From Botryotinia globosa (taxonomy: Eukaryota > Ascomycota > Leotiomycetes > Helotiales > Sclerotiniaceae): a stretch of 64,000 nucleotides of DNA. Positions 11,532 to 23,323 of this stretch are shown piece by piece. The first letter of the stretch is position 1, and every line of letters starts with the position of its first letter. Position numbers and translations under genes: made by a program. The stretch is from positions 2,356,001-2,420,000 of the forward strand of contig RCSZ01000004.1 in assembly GCA_014898425.1 (NCBI GenBank), written 5' to 3'. The notes under the pieces are model-generated. The model was not told the origin of the DNA, ran no database searches, and saw only the letters and a list, made by a program, of their open reading frames with translations.

Positions 11532-12097
11532 TGATTTGAGAAGGATACAAAAGACGTAGAATTCACGTATTCGTAGGTCCTAAATGTCTATACTGCATTC
11601 TGTCTGAAGAGCTACCTAGCTACTGTCCAAATAATAGACCTTAAATAAGGGCTACCGAAAGAGCTAGTCTCTTCCGCCTTCGCTTAGGCTAAGGGCCCGT
11701 TCGGATCGATTTTTTTAATTATTGCCAAAATGAGTTTAGTAGATTTGTTGACTAAATATTTAGTCTATATTTGTTAATATTGATATTAGATTTTTAAATT
11801 TATAAAATATAAAGTAATATATATTGACCAAATACTAATCAAAGTTCCATTATAGATTTAACAAAGTTACTATATAAATTTTCAAATTTATTAATCAATA
11901 TAATATAGCTTTTTGTAGTTCAATATTAGCGTTTAATACAACGCTTTTATTATTAATATAAATTGTTGATTAATATTCGTGTTTAATAAATGCCTATTTT
12001 TAGACTACAATTGTTGTCAATATCGCCTAAAAAAATCGATCCGAATGGGCCCTAAATATAGTAACCATTGAATTGAAGTCCTTCACCTACGTTCATA
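11532..12097 (+). repeat. Dispersed repeat, copy 2, split by a MITE
   Basis: Matches copy 1 at 6008-6210 in two pieces, 11532-11692 and 12053-12097, interrupted by the 360-bp insertion 11693-12052. Copy 1 shows the joined form around GCTCAATACAG versus GCTAAATATAG here, which defines the insertion point. Confidence 0.75.
11693..12052. mobile_element. MITE with TAA target duplication (Tourist/PIF-Harbinger type), 360 bp
   Basis: The ends are inverted repeats: left GGGCCCGTTCGGATCGAT followed by a T run, right its complement AAAATCGATCCGAATGGGCCC. TAA flanks both sides (11690-11692 and 12053-12055), and the related repeat at 6008 has a single TAA-like site without the insert. The interior is AT-rich with no coding frame. 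GGGCC-type ends plus a three-base TWA duplication fit non-autonomous PIF/Harbinger (Tourist-like) elements. That class is inferred, since no transposase is present in the window. Confidence 0.87.
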
Positions 12098-12410
12098 CAA
12101 AAACAGAGTGGCTCTCATCTCATGAAGAGTCTATCAATAGTCTCCATTCACTGTGATAGCCGTGGCCGCTTTTCGTCGGCTCACTTGCCATAAAAACAAA
12201 TGCAGCAGTGAAATAATCCTTTTGTCAGAGTATCATAAGCACTTGTTACTAATTTATTTTAATAAATTTGACAGGAAGTATTGGTTTTACTTCTAAGTTG
12301 TGAGATATTATGCCCACGTGCAACAAGATGCCTCCTAGCCTATGGCTGTGGCCATGCTTCCACTTTTTGGATCAACTATTCAATTAATGATTGGAAGTGT
12401 TCCACATATA
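12098..12410. other. Short intergenic stretch between two mobile elements
   Basis: Normal composition with no gene that I can support. Confidence 0.4.
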
Positions 12411-12882
12411 TAGTAATAGGGCACTTCTATTTGGTCGACAGTCATTTTGCACCAAAACTCATCATTTCAATATATTTAGTTTTAAAGAAAATTGTATATT
12501 TATTTTTGAAATAATTATATCAATTTATTTATTTTTATATTTTCTTTGATAAAAACTATTTATTTTATTTTTAGAAATTTTATATACTATAAAATATTTA
12601 TTTAATATTTGAAAATTCTAATATGTTAAAAATTATAATCAAAATAAACGAATTCTCAAGAACTTTTTAATAAGAAAATTTTAAAAATATATATTATATC
12701 TATTAATTCTTTAAAAAAAGGAAAATCTTATTATAAATATCATTTATATATAAATAATTAAATTATTGAATTTATTCTAAAAAAAACTATTCAAAAGAAT
12801 AATAATCTAATTTCTAAAAAGTAATAAATAATATATTTAAGTATATTTTTGAAATCGACTAAATAAAAGTACACGATTACTA
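12411..12882. mobile_element. TA-flanked MITE, family shared with 62390-62864, copy 1 (472 bp)
   Basis: Terminal inverted repeats of about 28 bp: left TAGTAATAGGGCACTTCTAT, and the complement of the right end TAGTAATCGTGTACTTTTAT. TA lies on both sides. The interior is strongly AT-rich with no coding frame. The left end and the following CACCAAAACTCAT...TCAATATATT match the element at 62390, allowing for substitutions. The TA duplication and CAGT-like end suggest a non-autonomous Tc1/mariner relative. Confidence 0.72.
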
Positions 12883-13474
12883 TAGTAAAATATGAGGAAT
12901 ATACAAGACTTCAATGTTCCTCTCCTCTTTCAAAATCTTCAGACTCATGAGCTACAGTAGATTATTTATTTCTGTTTCTCATTTTTTACCGAGGCCTATA
13001 ACGCGCATTTGGTCAAAACCCCAAAAATAGATTTCTGCCTGAAGCAAAAAAAATTTCTATAATTTGTATGGTGTGTTTATAGAAATCTTGGAAAGAAAAA
13101 TTATATTATCCCTAACATACAGGATTTAAAACACGGTTTATAACTGGAAGCTGATTGGTCTAGAAAGTATGTAAGGTCTGTGCGGCGAATATCAAAATCC
13201 TAATCTAGATTAGATATTATTATTAATAGGTATAGTAGTTATAAATGATTTATGAAATATAATTAATTGATATTTTTATATTCTTTGAATTAATAGCTTT
13301 TAAATGATATTATTTTTATATAAAGAAAAAGAGTTGTTATTAATATATTAATTGTTTAATTGATTTTGTAATAAAAAGTTCGATAAAAAGTTGCTAATAC
13401 GATTCTGATTGATTCAGATTTGATTAGTAATAAGAGAGATAAGAGAAGAGATTAAAAAGAAAAGGGAAGGGATT

Positions 13475-13530
13475 AGATTTATTAGATTTATTAGATTTAT
13501 TAGATTTATTAGATTTATTAGAGAAAAAAG
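13475..13530. repeat. 9-bp tandem repeat (TTTATTAGA)n
   Basis: Perfect or near-perfect consecutive TTTATTAGA units inside the long-TIR element. Confidence 0.9.
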
Positions 13531-13550
13531 AATAGAAAAAAAGAATAGAA

Positions 13551-13780
13551 AGATAGAAATTAGAAAGATAGAAATTAGAAAGATAGAAATTAGAAAGATG
13601 GAAATTAGAAAGATGGAAATTAGAAAGATGGAAATTAGAAAGATGGAAATTAGAAAGATGGAAATTAGAAAGATGGAAATTAGAAAGATGGAAATTAGAA
13701 AGATGGAAATTAGAAAGATAGAAATTAGAAAGATAGAAATTAGAAAGATAGAAATTAGAAAGATAGAAATTAGAAAAATA
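13551..13780. repeat. 15-bp tandem repeat (ATRGAAATTAGAAAG)n
   Basis: About 15 units of a 15-bp motif in two variants, ATAGAAATTAGAAAG and ATGGAAATTAGAAAG; the ATGG variant forms a homogeneous inner block. The open frame it creates (a repeated M-E-I-R-K) is a by-product of the repeat, not a gene. Confidence 0.95.
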
Positions 13781-13959
13781 ATTAAAAAGAGAATTAAAAA
13801 GAGAATTAAAAAAGAAATAAAAAGAAATAAAAAGAAATAAAAAGAAATAAAAAGAAATAAAAATAAAAAAAATAAAAATAAAAAATAGAAAAAAAATAAA
13901 TAGAAAAAAAATAAAAGAAAAGAATCAAGAAAAGAAGAATTTAAAAAATAATTAAAAAG

Positions 13960-14165
13960 AAAAATAAAGAAAGAATTAGAAAAAGAATTAGAAAAAGAAT
14001 TAGAAAAAGAATTAGAAAAAGAATTAGAAAAAGAATTAGAAAAGAATTAGAAAAAGAATTAGAAAAGAATTAGAAAAAGAATTAGAAAAAGAATTAGAAA
14101 AGAATTAGAAAAAGAATTAGAAAAAGAATTAGAAAAAGAATTAGAAAAAGAATTAGAAAAAGATT
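13960..14165. repeat. 10/11-bp tandem repeat (AAAAAGAATTAG)n
   Basis: Roughly 17 units of AAAAAGAATTAG with one-base length variants, inside the long-TIR element. Confidence 0.9.
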
Positions 14166-14223
14166 TATAAGGTTTTGAGGTTTATTTATATCTTTAATAT
14201 TTTTATATATTAATATTTTTATA

Positions 14224-14225
<2 letters not shown>

Positions 14226-14286
<61 letters not shown>
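14226..14286. repeat. (TTA)n microsatellite
   Basis: About 20 uninterrupted TTA units within the long-TIR element. Confidence 0.95.
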
Positions 14287-14287
<1 letters not shown>

Positions 14288-14794
14288 GTGAATATACCCC
14301 ACCTAGATCGGTGTACAGACCATCACCTCAAAAGCTTACAATCTCTGAATAACTTCAAAATTCATATTTCAATAGAAAATATAAAAATATTAATCTTATT
14401 TATTTTTAGAATTCTAAAAGCTATATAATATAGATATAAATATAGGTCCTGAAGGGTGTAAAAAATAACTACAGAAAGCGTTAGCAAGCCCGTTGTTATT
14501 TTTAGCCCCGAAGAGCCGAAAAAAGCTCGTATAGAACAATATAAATTATAATTTTATTATAAAAAATATTATATCATTAAAAAGCTTTTATTATTATTAA
14601 TATTATTATAATTTTAAAATCTATTTTAGAATTCTTGAAAAGAAGTATACTAAGATTCAAATTTTAATATAAAATCTTTTTTGAATAATTTTCTTTTTAT
14701 ATATAGACTATTATATCATAAGCGAAAGAGTTTTGATAAGGATTCCTTATCTCACTTATTTCGAATTCGAATTTAAATATTAAATTATATAACT

Positions 14795-15390
14795 AATCAA
14801 TCCTCAATTTATATAAGAAATTATTCAATTCAATATACAACCTTAAAGAAATTAATAAAATAAAATAAAAAGATATTTTATTATTAATTAGAATTCAAGG
14901 AATCAATTTATATAATCTTTTTTGAATTATCTCAAAAATGAAATTTTATATTCAATTCTACTTTAATAAACTCCAATTTTCGAAATATTTTTTTGTTAAT
15001 ATTTTAAAGATTAGGTTTGATTATTAATCAATCCTCAACTTCTATAAAAAACTATTAAATTTAGTATACAACCTTAAAAGAATTAATAATAAAAAAGAAA
15101 AAAGATGATCTTATTAATTAGAATTCAAAGAATCGATTGATATAATTCTTTTTGAATTATCTCAAAAACTGAAATTTATATTTATTATTGAAATATTTCA
15201 ATAAATTCGAATAATAAATCGCTTTCAATATTTAATCTTTTATTATTCTAATATTTTAATAATAAATATTAATATTAATTTTTGAGATAATTCAAAAAGA
15301 ATTATATCAATCAATTCCTTGAATTTTAATTAATAAAAATATTAATTTTTATTTTATTATATCAATTTCTTTAAGGTTATGTATTAGATT
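14795..15390. repeat. Three ~110-155-bp modules, two direct and one inverted
   Basis: Module A (14795-14950) and module B (15026-15180) are direct copies: both run AATCAATCCTCAA, TACAACCTTAAA, TTAGAATTCAA, then GAATTATCTCAAAAA. The complement of most of this pattern follows at about 15279-15390 (TTTGAGATAATTCAAAAAGA through TTTAAGG-type). They indicate internal duplication or nested foldback repeats in the long-TIR element. Confidence 0.75.
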
Positions 15391-15558
15391 AAAAGTTTTA
15401 TTTTAATATATATACACCTCTAAATTTTAAATATATTTTTAATTCAGGCAAAAATCTATTTTTGGGGTTTTGGCCAAATGCGCGTTATAGGCCTCGGTAT
15501 TTTTATAGTCATTAAATCCATATCCATCTTGAAGTCTCACAACAACCAATCCCAACAT

Positions 15559-16644
15559 CTAAGAGCCAGTAATATCAATCGCAAGAACTTTTCCTCCCTT
15601 GGTATAAACCCCCTCATTCTTTCCACTCTGACTAACATACGCCCATCCCAGACCATCACTAGCTCTGCCTAACTGAACACTCGTTGGACCAGACAAAACA
15701 GTCTCATTCGCACTTCCAGCCATCGTATCATTAACTCCACCAATGACCACACTCACATCACCCCCTTCAAGACCAATCTTCAACACACTAGCTCCAGTTC
15801 CATAAGCCAAATAAGCAACTCCCTGCTCAGGATCCAGAGCGAAATCATCAGCCCCATAAGCATCGGCAAGGATCTCTACTGGACCTGTAACGTTCAAAGT
15901 GCTAAGCGAGAACGGAATTCGTCCAAAGGTTGTAAGACCTGTGTCTGTGTAGTAGATATACACTTGATCAGTGTCACCAGTGGTAGGAGTCAGAGCTTTA
16001 AGACCATTGACACCGAATGCCAAATAAGTGGAAACAGGTGATTTCAACTCTGCAAGGTCGAGAAGAACAGAGAATTCGGAAGTGAGAACGCTGATGGACC
16101 AGATAACTCCGAGGATGGGATCAGCTGTGATGATCAAATTTTGGGATTCGGAAAGGGTGGTGAGTCCATTGAGAGATCCGGCGCCGGATATAATTGCCAT
16201 TTTTGAGACGGAGGCACCGCTGTTGGTGGAGGGAACGTACGATCTGAGATCAACAGAGTAGATGATGTTGACTGTGAGAGTGTTGGCTGCTGAGGAGAGG
16301 GTGAAGTTTCTTGTAATGAGGTAGAAACAGGAGGGTGCGACTTCGGTGATACTTAGGAGAGTTAATTCAGGCATGAAAGAATGAACGAGTGTGGCAGTGT
16401 TGTTCGAATCTGGTGCGGATGAGGAAATAGTAGGGTCGATGTAGTAGAGATAGGGATTTGTGACATCAGTGGCGAGCATTTTACCACTGGAAGTTATCAC
16501 AATGTTTTCGAGCCAGGTAGGATTAGGAAACTGATGGTTCACGCGGGAAGGGAGATCTGAGCGGGGAGCATGGCGGATGGTGGCTGAGAAGGCGGAGGAG
16601 AGGAGAGAGGTTGAAACTAAAAGATTTCGAAGAGAGAAATACAT
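15559..16644 (-). CDS. Secreted six-bladed beta-propeller protein (SMP-30/TolB-like)
   Basis: Single exon, 361 residues, ATG at 16644. The first 20 residues (MYFSLRNLLVSTSLLSSAFS) form a clear signal peptide with a likely AFS/A cleavage. The mature part has WLENIVITSSGKMLATD near residue 44 and blade-like repeats such as GLTTLSESQNLIITADPILGVIWSI and DDFALDPEQGVAYLAYG, typical of the fungal secreted six-bladed propeller family that includes SMP-30/gluconolactonase-like proteins and some biosynthetic Diels-Alderase-like enzymes. Several N-x-S/T sites fit secretion. I see no metal-ligand pattern strong enough to claim lactonase activity, and no biosynthetic genes are adjacent. The 2.5-kb mobile element inserted within about 60 bp of the stop codon, so it may have altered the 3' end of the transcript. 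Confidence 0.85.
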   Translation of the reverse strand: MYFSLRNLLVSTSLLSSAFSATIRHAPRSDLPSRVNHQFPNPTWLENIVITSSGKMLATDVTNPYLYYIDPTISSSAPDSNNTATLVHSFMPELTLLSITEVAPSCFYLITRNFTLSSAANTLTVNIIYSVDLRSYVPSTNSGASVSKMAIISGAGSLNGLTTLSESQNLIITADPILGVIWSISVLTSEFSVLLDLAELKSPVSTYLAFGVNGLKALTPTTGDTDQVYIYYTDTGLTTFGRIPFSLSTLNVTGPVEILADAYGADDFALDPEQGVAYLAYGTGASVLKIGLEGGDVSVVIGGVNDTMAGSANETVLSGPTSVQLGRASDGLGWAYVSQSGKNEGVYTKGGKVLAIDITGS

Positions 16645-17474
16645 AATGATTTTCGTGATTTACTGAAAGACAAATCAGATTTCGAGAGAAAACAAAGATG
16701 AATCGAATTCAAAGTAATATCAAAGACATAAATCAGGAATTGACACCAGGAAAAGATCAGCTCATTTGTACCTGTAGATCTTCATCCCAGTCATTGAATC
16801 TTCACCCGAACCGTCCAGCATCGTCTGTATGTAGAGCACGCACGCATCTCTCAAATATCAAGGATATTCGTCCTCAGCTACCTAAATCAGAGTTCTTCAC
16901 CGTTGGCGAAAGCATGTCTTGATTCCGCCCGGCAGTGCCAAGAAACTACCGTCGCAACGAAACCCTCAATTACTCGATTGCGGGGTTGTCACATCGGTAT
17001 TTGCCCTTTTGATCCTGAATAAGGATGTCAATATCCGTCTTAAATTCCAAAAAATCTAATAATTGGACGAGGAAGGGGAGAGATGGATTAAGATCCTAGT
17101 ATGTGGGTAGGGGAATTGGTGAACTAAACTTAAAACAAGCATATTTCTCGGGACCAAAAGTTTACTGCAGAAAATTTGTCGAGTGGAATCTGTAGTAACT
17201 TTACTGCGTAGACAGCGAGGAAGAAAAATGGCATCATCTAGAATCTGACGTTGGTTCGGAGGTTATTCGGGACATAAAAAATATCCAATAAACTTTGAGA
17301 CCTCTAAACCTGAACGTAGAAAATCATATCACAAACACAATTTTGAAATATATTTCGAAGAATTCAAGGCAAATATCATTTTCTTATTGCTATTGCATTT
17401 ATCTCATGCACCTTGATAGTCTCCATGTATCAACCGAGTTACGTGCTGCTCCTTGACATGCACAATGCTCACGC
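16645..17474. other. Intergenic between beta-propeller gene and THI4
   Basis: Contains the promoter of the 15559-16644 gene and the 3' end of THI4. No further gene is supported. Confidence 0.5.
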
Positions 17475-18810
<1,336 letters not shown>

Positions 18811-18859
18811 ATCATCTTACTGAGTAAGGTGGTGAATGAGAGGCAGGCTGACGATTTAC

Positions 18860-19925
18860 AGGATCGAACACCGGTTCATGCGAGAGTGACTTATACAATT
18901 GATGTGATACCTTGATCCGCAGAGCGGATAATGTCCATACTAAGGATTACATGGCTTCCAACGGTTGGAAGTGAGATGTACTTGGTACGAGTTGTCGTTT
19001 GCTAGGATGAGTGGACGATGTCAGTGTTTCCTTCCAACTGAGTGCAAGATGACTGACACGAACGTTTGTTTGTTTTTGATACGCAAATGACGAGCTTTCT
19101 GGAAGATGTTGATAAAGGAGAAGAATGTGTTGGGGATCATACAGAGAATAAGTAGTCCGAGAACCATGCGCTAAGTGAGGGGTAATTCTTAGTAGCTCGG
19201 TGCCCAGGAACTCCCCTGTTTAAGATGCATCAACGTCGCTATCGCTGTTATCTGATTGATTGATCTAAACCCTGAGATGTAAAAGAATTACCTCACTGGA
19301 CTGTCGAATTTTGGTCATCAATCCTAATAATCGTCATAGTATGTAACAGGCGCAGTTTTATTGGAGTGAGCTAATAGCTTTCTGCAGTGGTTTGCAGCAT
19401 TTGGAAACATGTCAAAATCCACCGAATCACAGAGGGGCGAGTTCTGATATGATATGCACTCTTGGAGGCAATCACTTACCTACCTTCCTAATTCGAAAGA
19501 GCTTTCTACATCGATGACTCAACGCAGCATCGTTTCGATTGGGAGGGAAAATGGCATGATCTGTATACATCTAGCAGTCATGCTTGAGGTGGTTCTAACT
19601 TCTATTGAATTCCACTTGAGTAAGCCTGGCACTTCTTTCTCATTGATCACTCTTATTCCTGTCATAATTAGCTGTTTGGGATTCGTATTTTTCAATGACT
19701 TTTACGAGAATCGAAATTATGACACTAATACAAGCTTCTTTCATTTGTATTTTGTATGCAAACATTCTTGGAGATGGATCGCATGGAGCAAAGAAGATGT
19801 AGTGAAAGAATCAAAGAGAGATCCAGGGACTCATATTATATACTGTTTTGTTTTCTGTTTCTGGGTTAGGTTATCAGATCATTCTCAAGAACCCTCCTTA
19901 CACTAAATTTCGATGTGTATTCTAG
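18860..19925. other. Upstream of THI4 and of the 19926 gene
   Basis: Holds the THI4 promoter and possibly a first exon of the next gene: RAFYIDDSTQHRFDWEGKWH near 19500-19560 looks coding but is closed by stops on both sides. I could not build a continuous model from it. Confidence 0.4.
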
Positions 19926-21030
19926 CTGTGAGACATGGGACATTGATTTCAACCAACAACTTCGGTACAACAGGATACCCTTTGTTGATGCAGAGCTCAG
20001 TCACACATTCCCGATCTCTTCTTTCTATGCAGACCTCGTACTGGGAAGGAACCACCACAGTACTTCAGTTAATCTCAAATAAAGGTATGTGCTCTGGTGT
20101 CAAAAGGTCTCCCACAAACTTATCAAATAAACAACACATATCGATATATCATATAGCAATTCCTAGATCAGTATGGCTACAAATAAGGTGAGGAGCTCCA
20201 CAAGTCACTGTTACCACAGAGTTTGATACAAGGAGGCATAGATTACGCCTCCACCGGAAGCAACAGCCGCTCCTATAAATGCGTCAGGTCCTCCGGAAAA
20301 ATATAATATATCATTTGGGTGTCACCGCTATGTTGTCGAATTATCCAAGGTGCCTTGGTTGGGAGCGTATATCGATTTGGTGGCAAGAGACAATGCAAGT
20401 TATACTCAGCCTGGCTATGAGAGCGAATACGAGCCAGACCAGTCCATTCCCTACTTATTCATAGCTGCCCAGGGAATCATAAATGGATATTATTTCAGCT
20501 TCAATATGCTTCCTCCCGAGCTTTTCCATTACTATAGACTCTGCCAAGCACTTGATGCTATATCAGCCGAAAATTTGTCTTCAAATCTCGAGTCTCTGCA
20601 GGGACTATGGACTTCAATTTCATTTTATGGGGATCCAAAGACTTCCCAAGATTTCAGAATGTTCCACAGGGCAAGAGCTGGCACTGCTGCCTTCAAATTT
20701 GTGTATTTGATGATACTGGGCAACTTTCCCCCCGACTCCGAAGTTCCGGAAGAGAAGCAAAAACTGGCATTAAGGTTCGTGGAGACCGTCTTGTCTAACC
20801 AAGATGATTTTATATGGGAAATAAGAAAGGTAGTTCGAGCTGCATATCAAGTCCGATTTGAAACCACTTGGGATGAGTTTAAGATGTTTGATGATTTTGG
20901 GGGGCAAACCGCAACGAAACTGGAAGATTTTGAGATGAAAGAAGCAGCCAAAGAAGCGGCAGCGAAGGAAGAAGCAGAAACGAAACAGGCAGCAAAGCAA
21001 AAGGCGTCAAAAAAACAAGACAGGGAGTAG
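19926..21030 (+). pseudogene. Unrecognised gene, probably damaged (two recognisable exons)
   Basis: The last exon, 20242-21030, is open for 262 codons after a CATAG acceptor and reads YNISFGCHRYVVELSKVPWL, then probable helices (RLCQALDAISAENLSSNLES), ending in an Ala/Lys/Glu-rich coiled-coil-like tail. An upstream exon, 19926-20084, reads SCETWDIDFNQQLRYNRIPF through NHHSTSVNLK and ends at a perfect GTATGT donor. However, TAA at 20080-20082 closes it two bases before the donor. CAA to TAA would restore sense and is a CpA to TpA change. I do not recognise the family. The gene may be a pseudogene, or the upstream exon may be spliced otherwise. The C-terminal exon alone is well supported. Confidence 0.5.
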
Positions 21031-21427
21031 GACTGCGATCACAATTTTGTATATCCCGGCTTATACAGTCCCAGCGATTAGCAGGAATAATTCTAGTAGT
21101 TAGCAGCAGCAATTAAGTTGGTAATATCAAAATCTATGAATGTAAGTATCAGCTGTTTCAACCATTTATATGTCTCCACGAAGTCTACAGCATGAGTGCA
21201 TGTGATAACAGGTAAATACTCTCAAACATGCAGCAGGGCATCAATCCGTCAATCATTATCAGAAATCACATTTTGACGTCATAAAAGGCGTCAGGTGAGA
21301 CAGAAAGATGTGGCGGTGCTTATACGTGGCGGAGAAGGTATAACAACAAGTAACTCCGTCACGTTTATAGAGCTTGGATATTGCGTTACAGTTCTCAAAT
21401 TCTAAGCAATTCTATTCGAAGAAGAAA

Positions 21428-22835
21428 ATAACTGATATTCATCCATTCAATATCTCAGTCCCTCAAGATAAGATTGACACCCTTCAAACAAAACTTTCAT
21501 TAGCCACTTTCCCAGACGAGCTGCCTTCCGATTCGACCTCACGATGGGATCAAGGACCTCCGTTGTCCGAAATCCAAAAATTGACTGAGAAATGGAAGAC
21601 TTGGGATTGGCGAAGTGTAGAAGACTCACTTAACAAGTATCCGCAATTCACAGTCAAAATCGATGTAGAAGGTTTCGGAGAACTGGACATTCATTTCCTC
21701 CATCAGGAAGTTCTGTTAAAAATGCCATTCCATTGTTATTTGTCCACGGGTGTGAGATGAACTACATAATTACTCATTGTACAATGATACTCACAGACAA
21801 TCATTAGGGCCGAGTTCCTATCTCGAGGTCCTCAAGATTCTTCCCCACTTGCAAAACCCCGCCTCTACAACTTCCCCAAACCCCAGTTTCCACATCGTTG
21901 CCCCATCTCTCCCAAATTTTGGATTTAGCTCCGGTGTTAAAGAGAGAGGATTTGCAATGGCTCAGTATGCGGAAACTCTCAATAAGCTAATGATAAAGCT
22001 TAGGTACGACGAATATGTCATCCAAGCGGGAGACTGGGGTTTTTGGATTACGAGATCGATAGGGAAATGGTATCCGAAACACTGCAAAGCGAGTCATCTC
22101 AATATGGTATATGCGCAGCCTCCCACGCTATTTAGTAATCCAATTGAAAAGATCGGAGATATGTTTATGCTCTACAGCGAGCTGGAAAAGAGGACTGTTG
22201 AGAGGCGAAAATGGTTTCAGGCTGAGAGTAGAGGTATGGCTCCTCGTTGCTTGACAATGCCATCTATATTCATCGGTCCAGAGCTGACATAAACAGGCTA
22301 CAATGTACTCCCATCCACCAAGCCCCAGCCCCTGGCATATGGACTAGCCGATTCACCAATCGCGCTTCTAGGCTAGATATACGAGAAACTACACGATTGG
22401 TCTGATGAGTATCCATGGACAGATGCCGAAATCCTGACCTGGGTGAGTATATACTACTTTAGCACAGCGGGACCAGGAGCCCTGCAAAGAATCTACTACG
22501 AAACTATGCATACCTCAGAAGATAAGGAATGCACGGTTGAGAAACTACAGCAATAGACAGCAGATGTGAAATTGGGTTTGGCATACAATCCAAAGGACTT
22601 GGAAAATGTTCCAAAGCGATGGGGAAGGACGCTTGGAAATGTGGTGTATGAAGTTGAGAATGATAGTGGAGGGTGAGTTTCATATTCCGAACAAGACTGA
22701 GCTCCTGCTAATGAATTTATTAGACATTCTTTTTCTCATGAGAAACCGGATCTCTTGGTGCGAGATTTGAGAGCTATGTTTGGAAAATGGGGAGGAGCAT
22801 TCAGTATAGTGAAGGGAAGGAATGGATATGAATAG
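21428..22835 (+). pseudogene. Epoxide hydrolase pseudogene (EHN + alpha/beta hydrolase)
   Basis: Exons 21428-21751, 21808-22233, 22297-22672 and 22724-22835 with good splice sites. The product matches microsomal-type epoxide hydrolases: the N-terminal EHN domain (HPFNISVPQDKIDTLQTKLS), oxyanion motif HGWP (Trp split by intron 1), nucleophile in QAGDWGFWITRSI, FSTAGP, and catalytic His in GGHSFSHEKPDLL. Four lesions: the expected start is ATA at 21428-21430; a one-base deletion near 21705-21717 shifts HQE...KNAIPLLFVHG; TAG at 22374-22376 interrupts [14 protein letters not shown] where Trp is expected; TAG at 22554-22556 interrupts EKLQQ*TADVKLG. The start loss and both stops fit CpA to TpA change on one strand or the other. 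All catalytic motifs persist, so inactivation looks recent. Confidence 0.85.
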
Positions 22836-23323
22836 ATATATTAATAGAATGTCTTCTTAAAGAAAATTAATGCATAGATATTGGAATTCCGAATAGGCTC
22901 AACATCTCAGCTGCTCATAAACTCAAACACATTAGGGGATTGATCACGTGGATATTTCGTCAAGATAAGGGGGCTTGAAACATTGATTTCCTTGGCATCC
23001 ACCTTTCTATGAAATCATGGCCTCATAGCTCCAGATTCTAAACTACGATTGAGCTGTTTCACGTGTTTCTGTGAATTTTCATCACGGAATGGAACACACA
23101 TCTTGACCCTTTCGTATCCTATGTGTGCAGCATTTTTCTCTGTTAAAAAAAGACGTATAAATACTAAACTTAAAACCTATTCGACAAGCCATATTTTCTG
23201 TGATGATTGAGCTAAAATCTCTTGGCGTCTTTGATATCCCCTCGCTCTCTTGATTCATGAAGGCCAGCTCTTTTCTCAAGGGATATCCTGTACTAGATGT
23301 AACAGATACTAGCCGATCACAGT
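22836..23323. other. Intergenic between convergent genes
   Basis: Contains 3' ends only; nothing else is recognised. Confidence 0.5.

Larger units (their letters stand above)
12989..15497. mobile_element. 2.5-kb element with ~54-bp terminal inverted repeats and TA duplication
   Basis: The left end CCGAGGCCTATAACGCGCAT continues TTGGTCAAAACCCCAAAAAT and then AGATTTCTGCCTGAA; the right end is its complement with only a few mismatches. TA flanks both ends (12987-12988 and 15498-15499). The interior has no transposase frame. It holds tandem arrays, a block of three related modules (two direct, one inverted) and AT-rich filler. Size and TA duplication suit a Tc1/mariner-superfamily (pogo/Fot1-like) element that lost its gene, or a large MITE. 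Insertion lies just downstream of the beta-propeller gene that ends at 15559. Confidence 0.83.

Noticed and set aside
13598..13840. Open frame encoding repeated M-E-I-R-K units
   Set aside because: Product of the 15-bp tandem repeat inside a mobile element; its strand and frame follow from repeat length, and there is no gene context.
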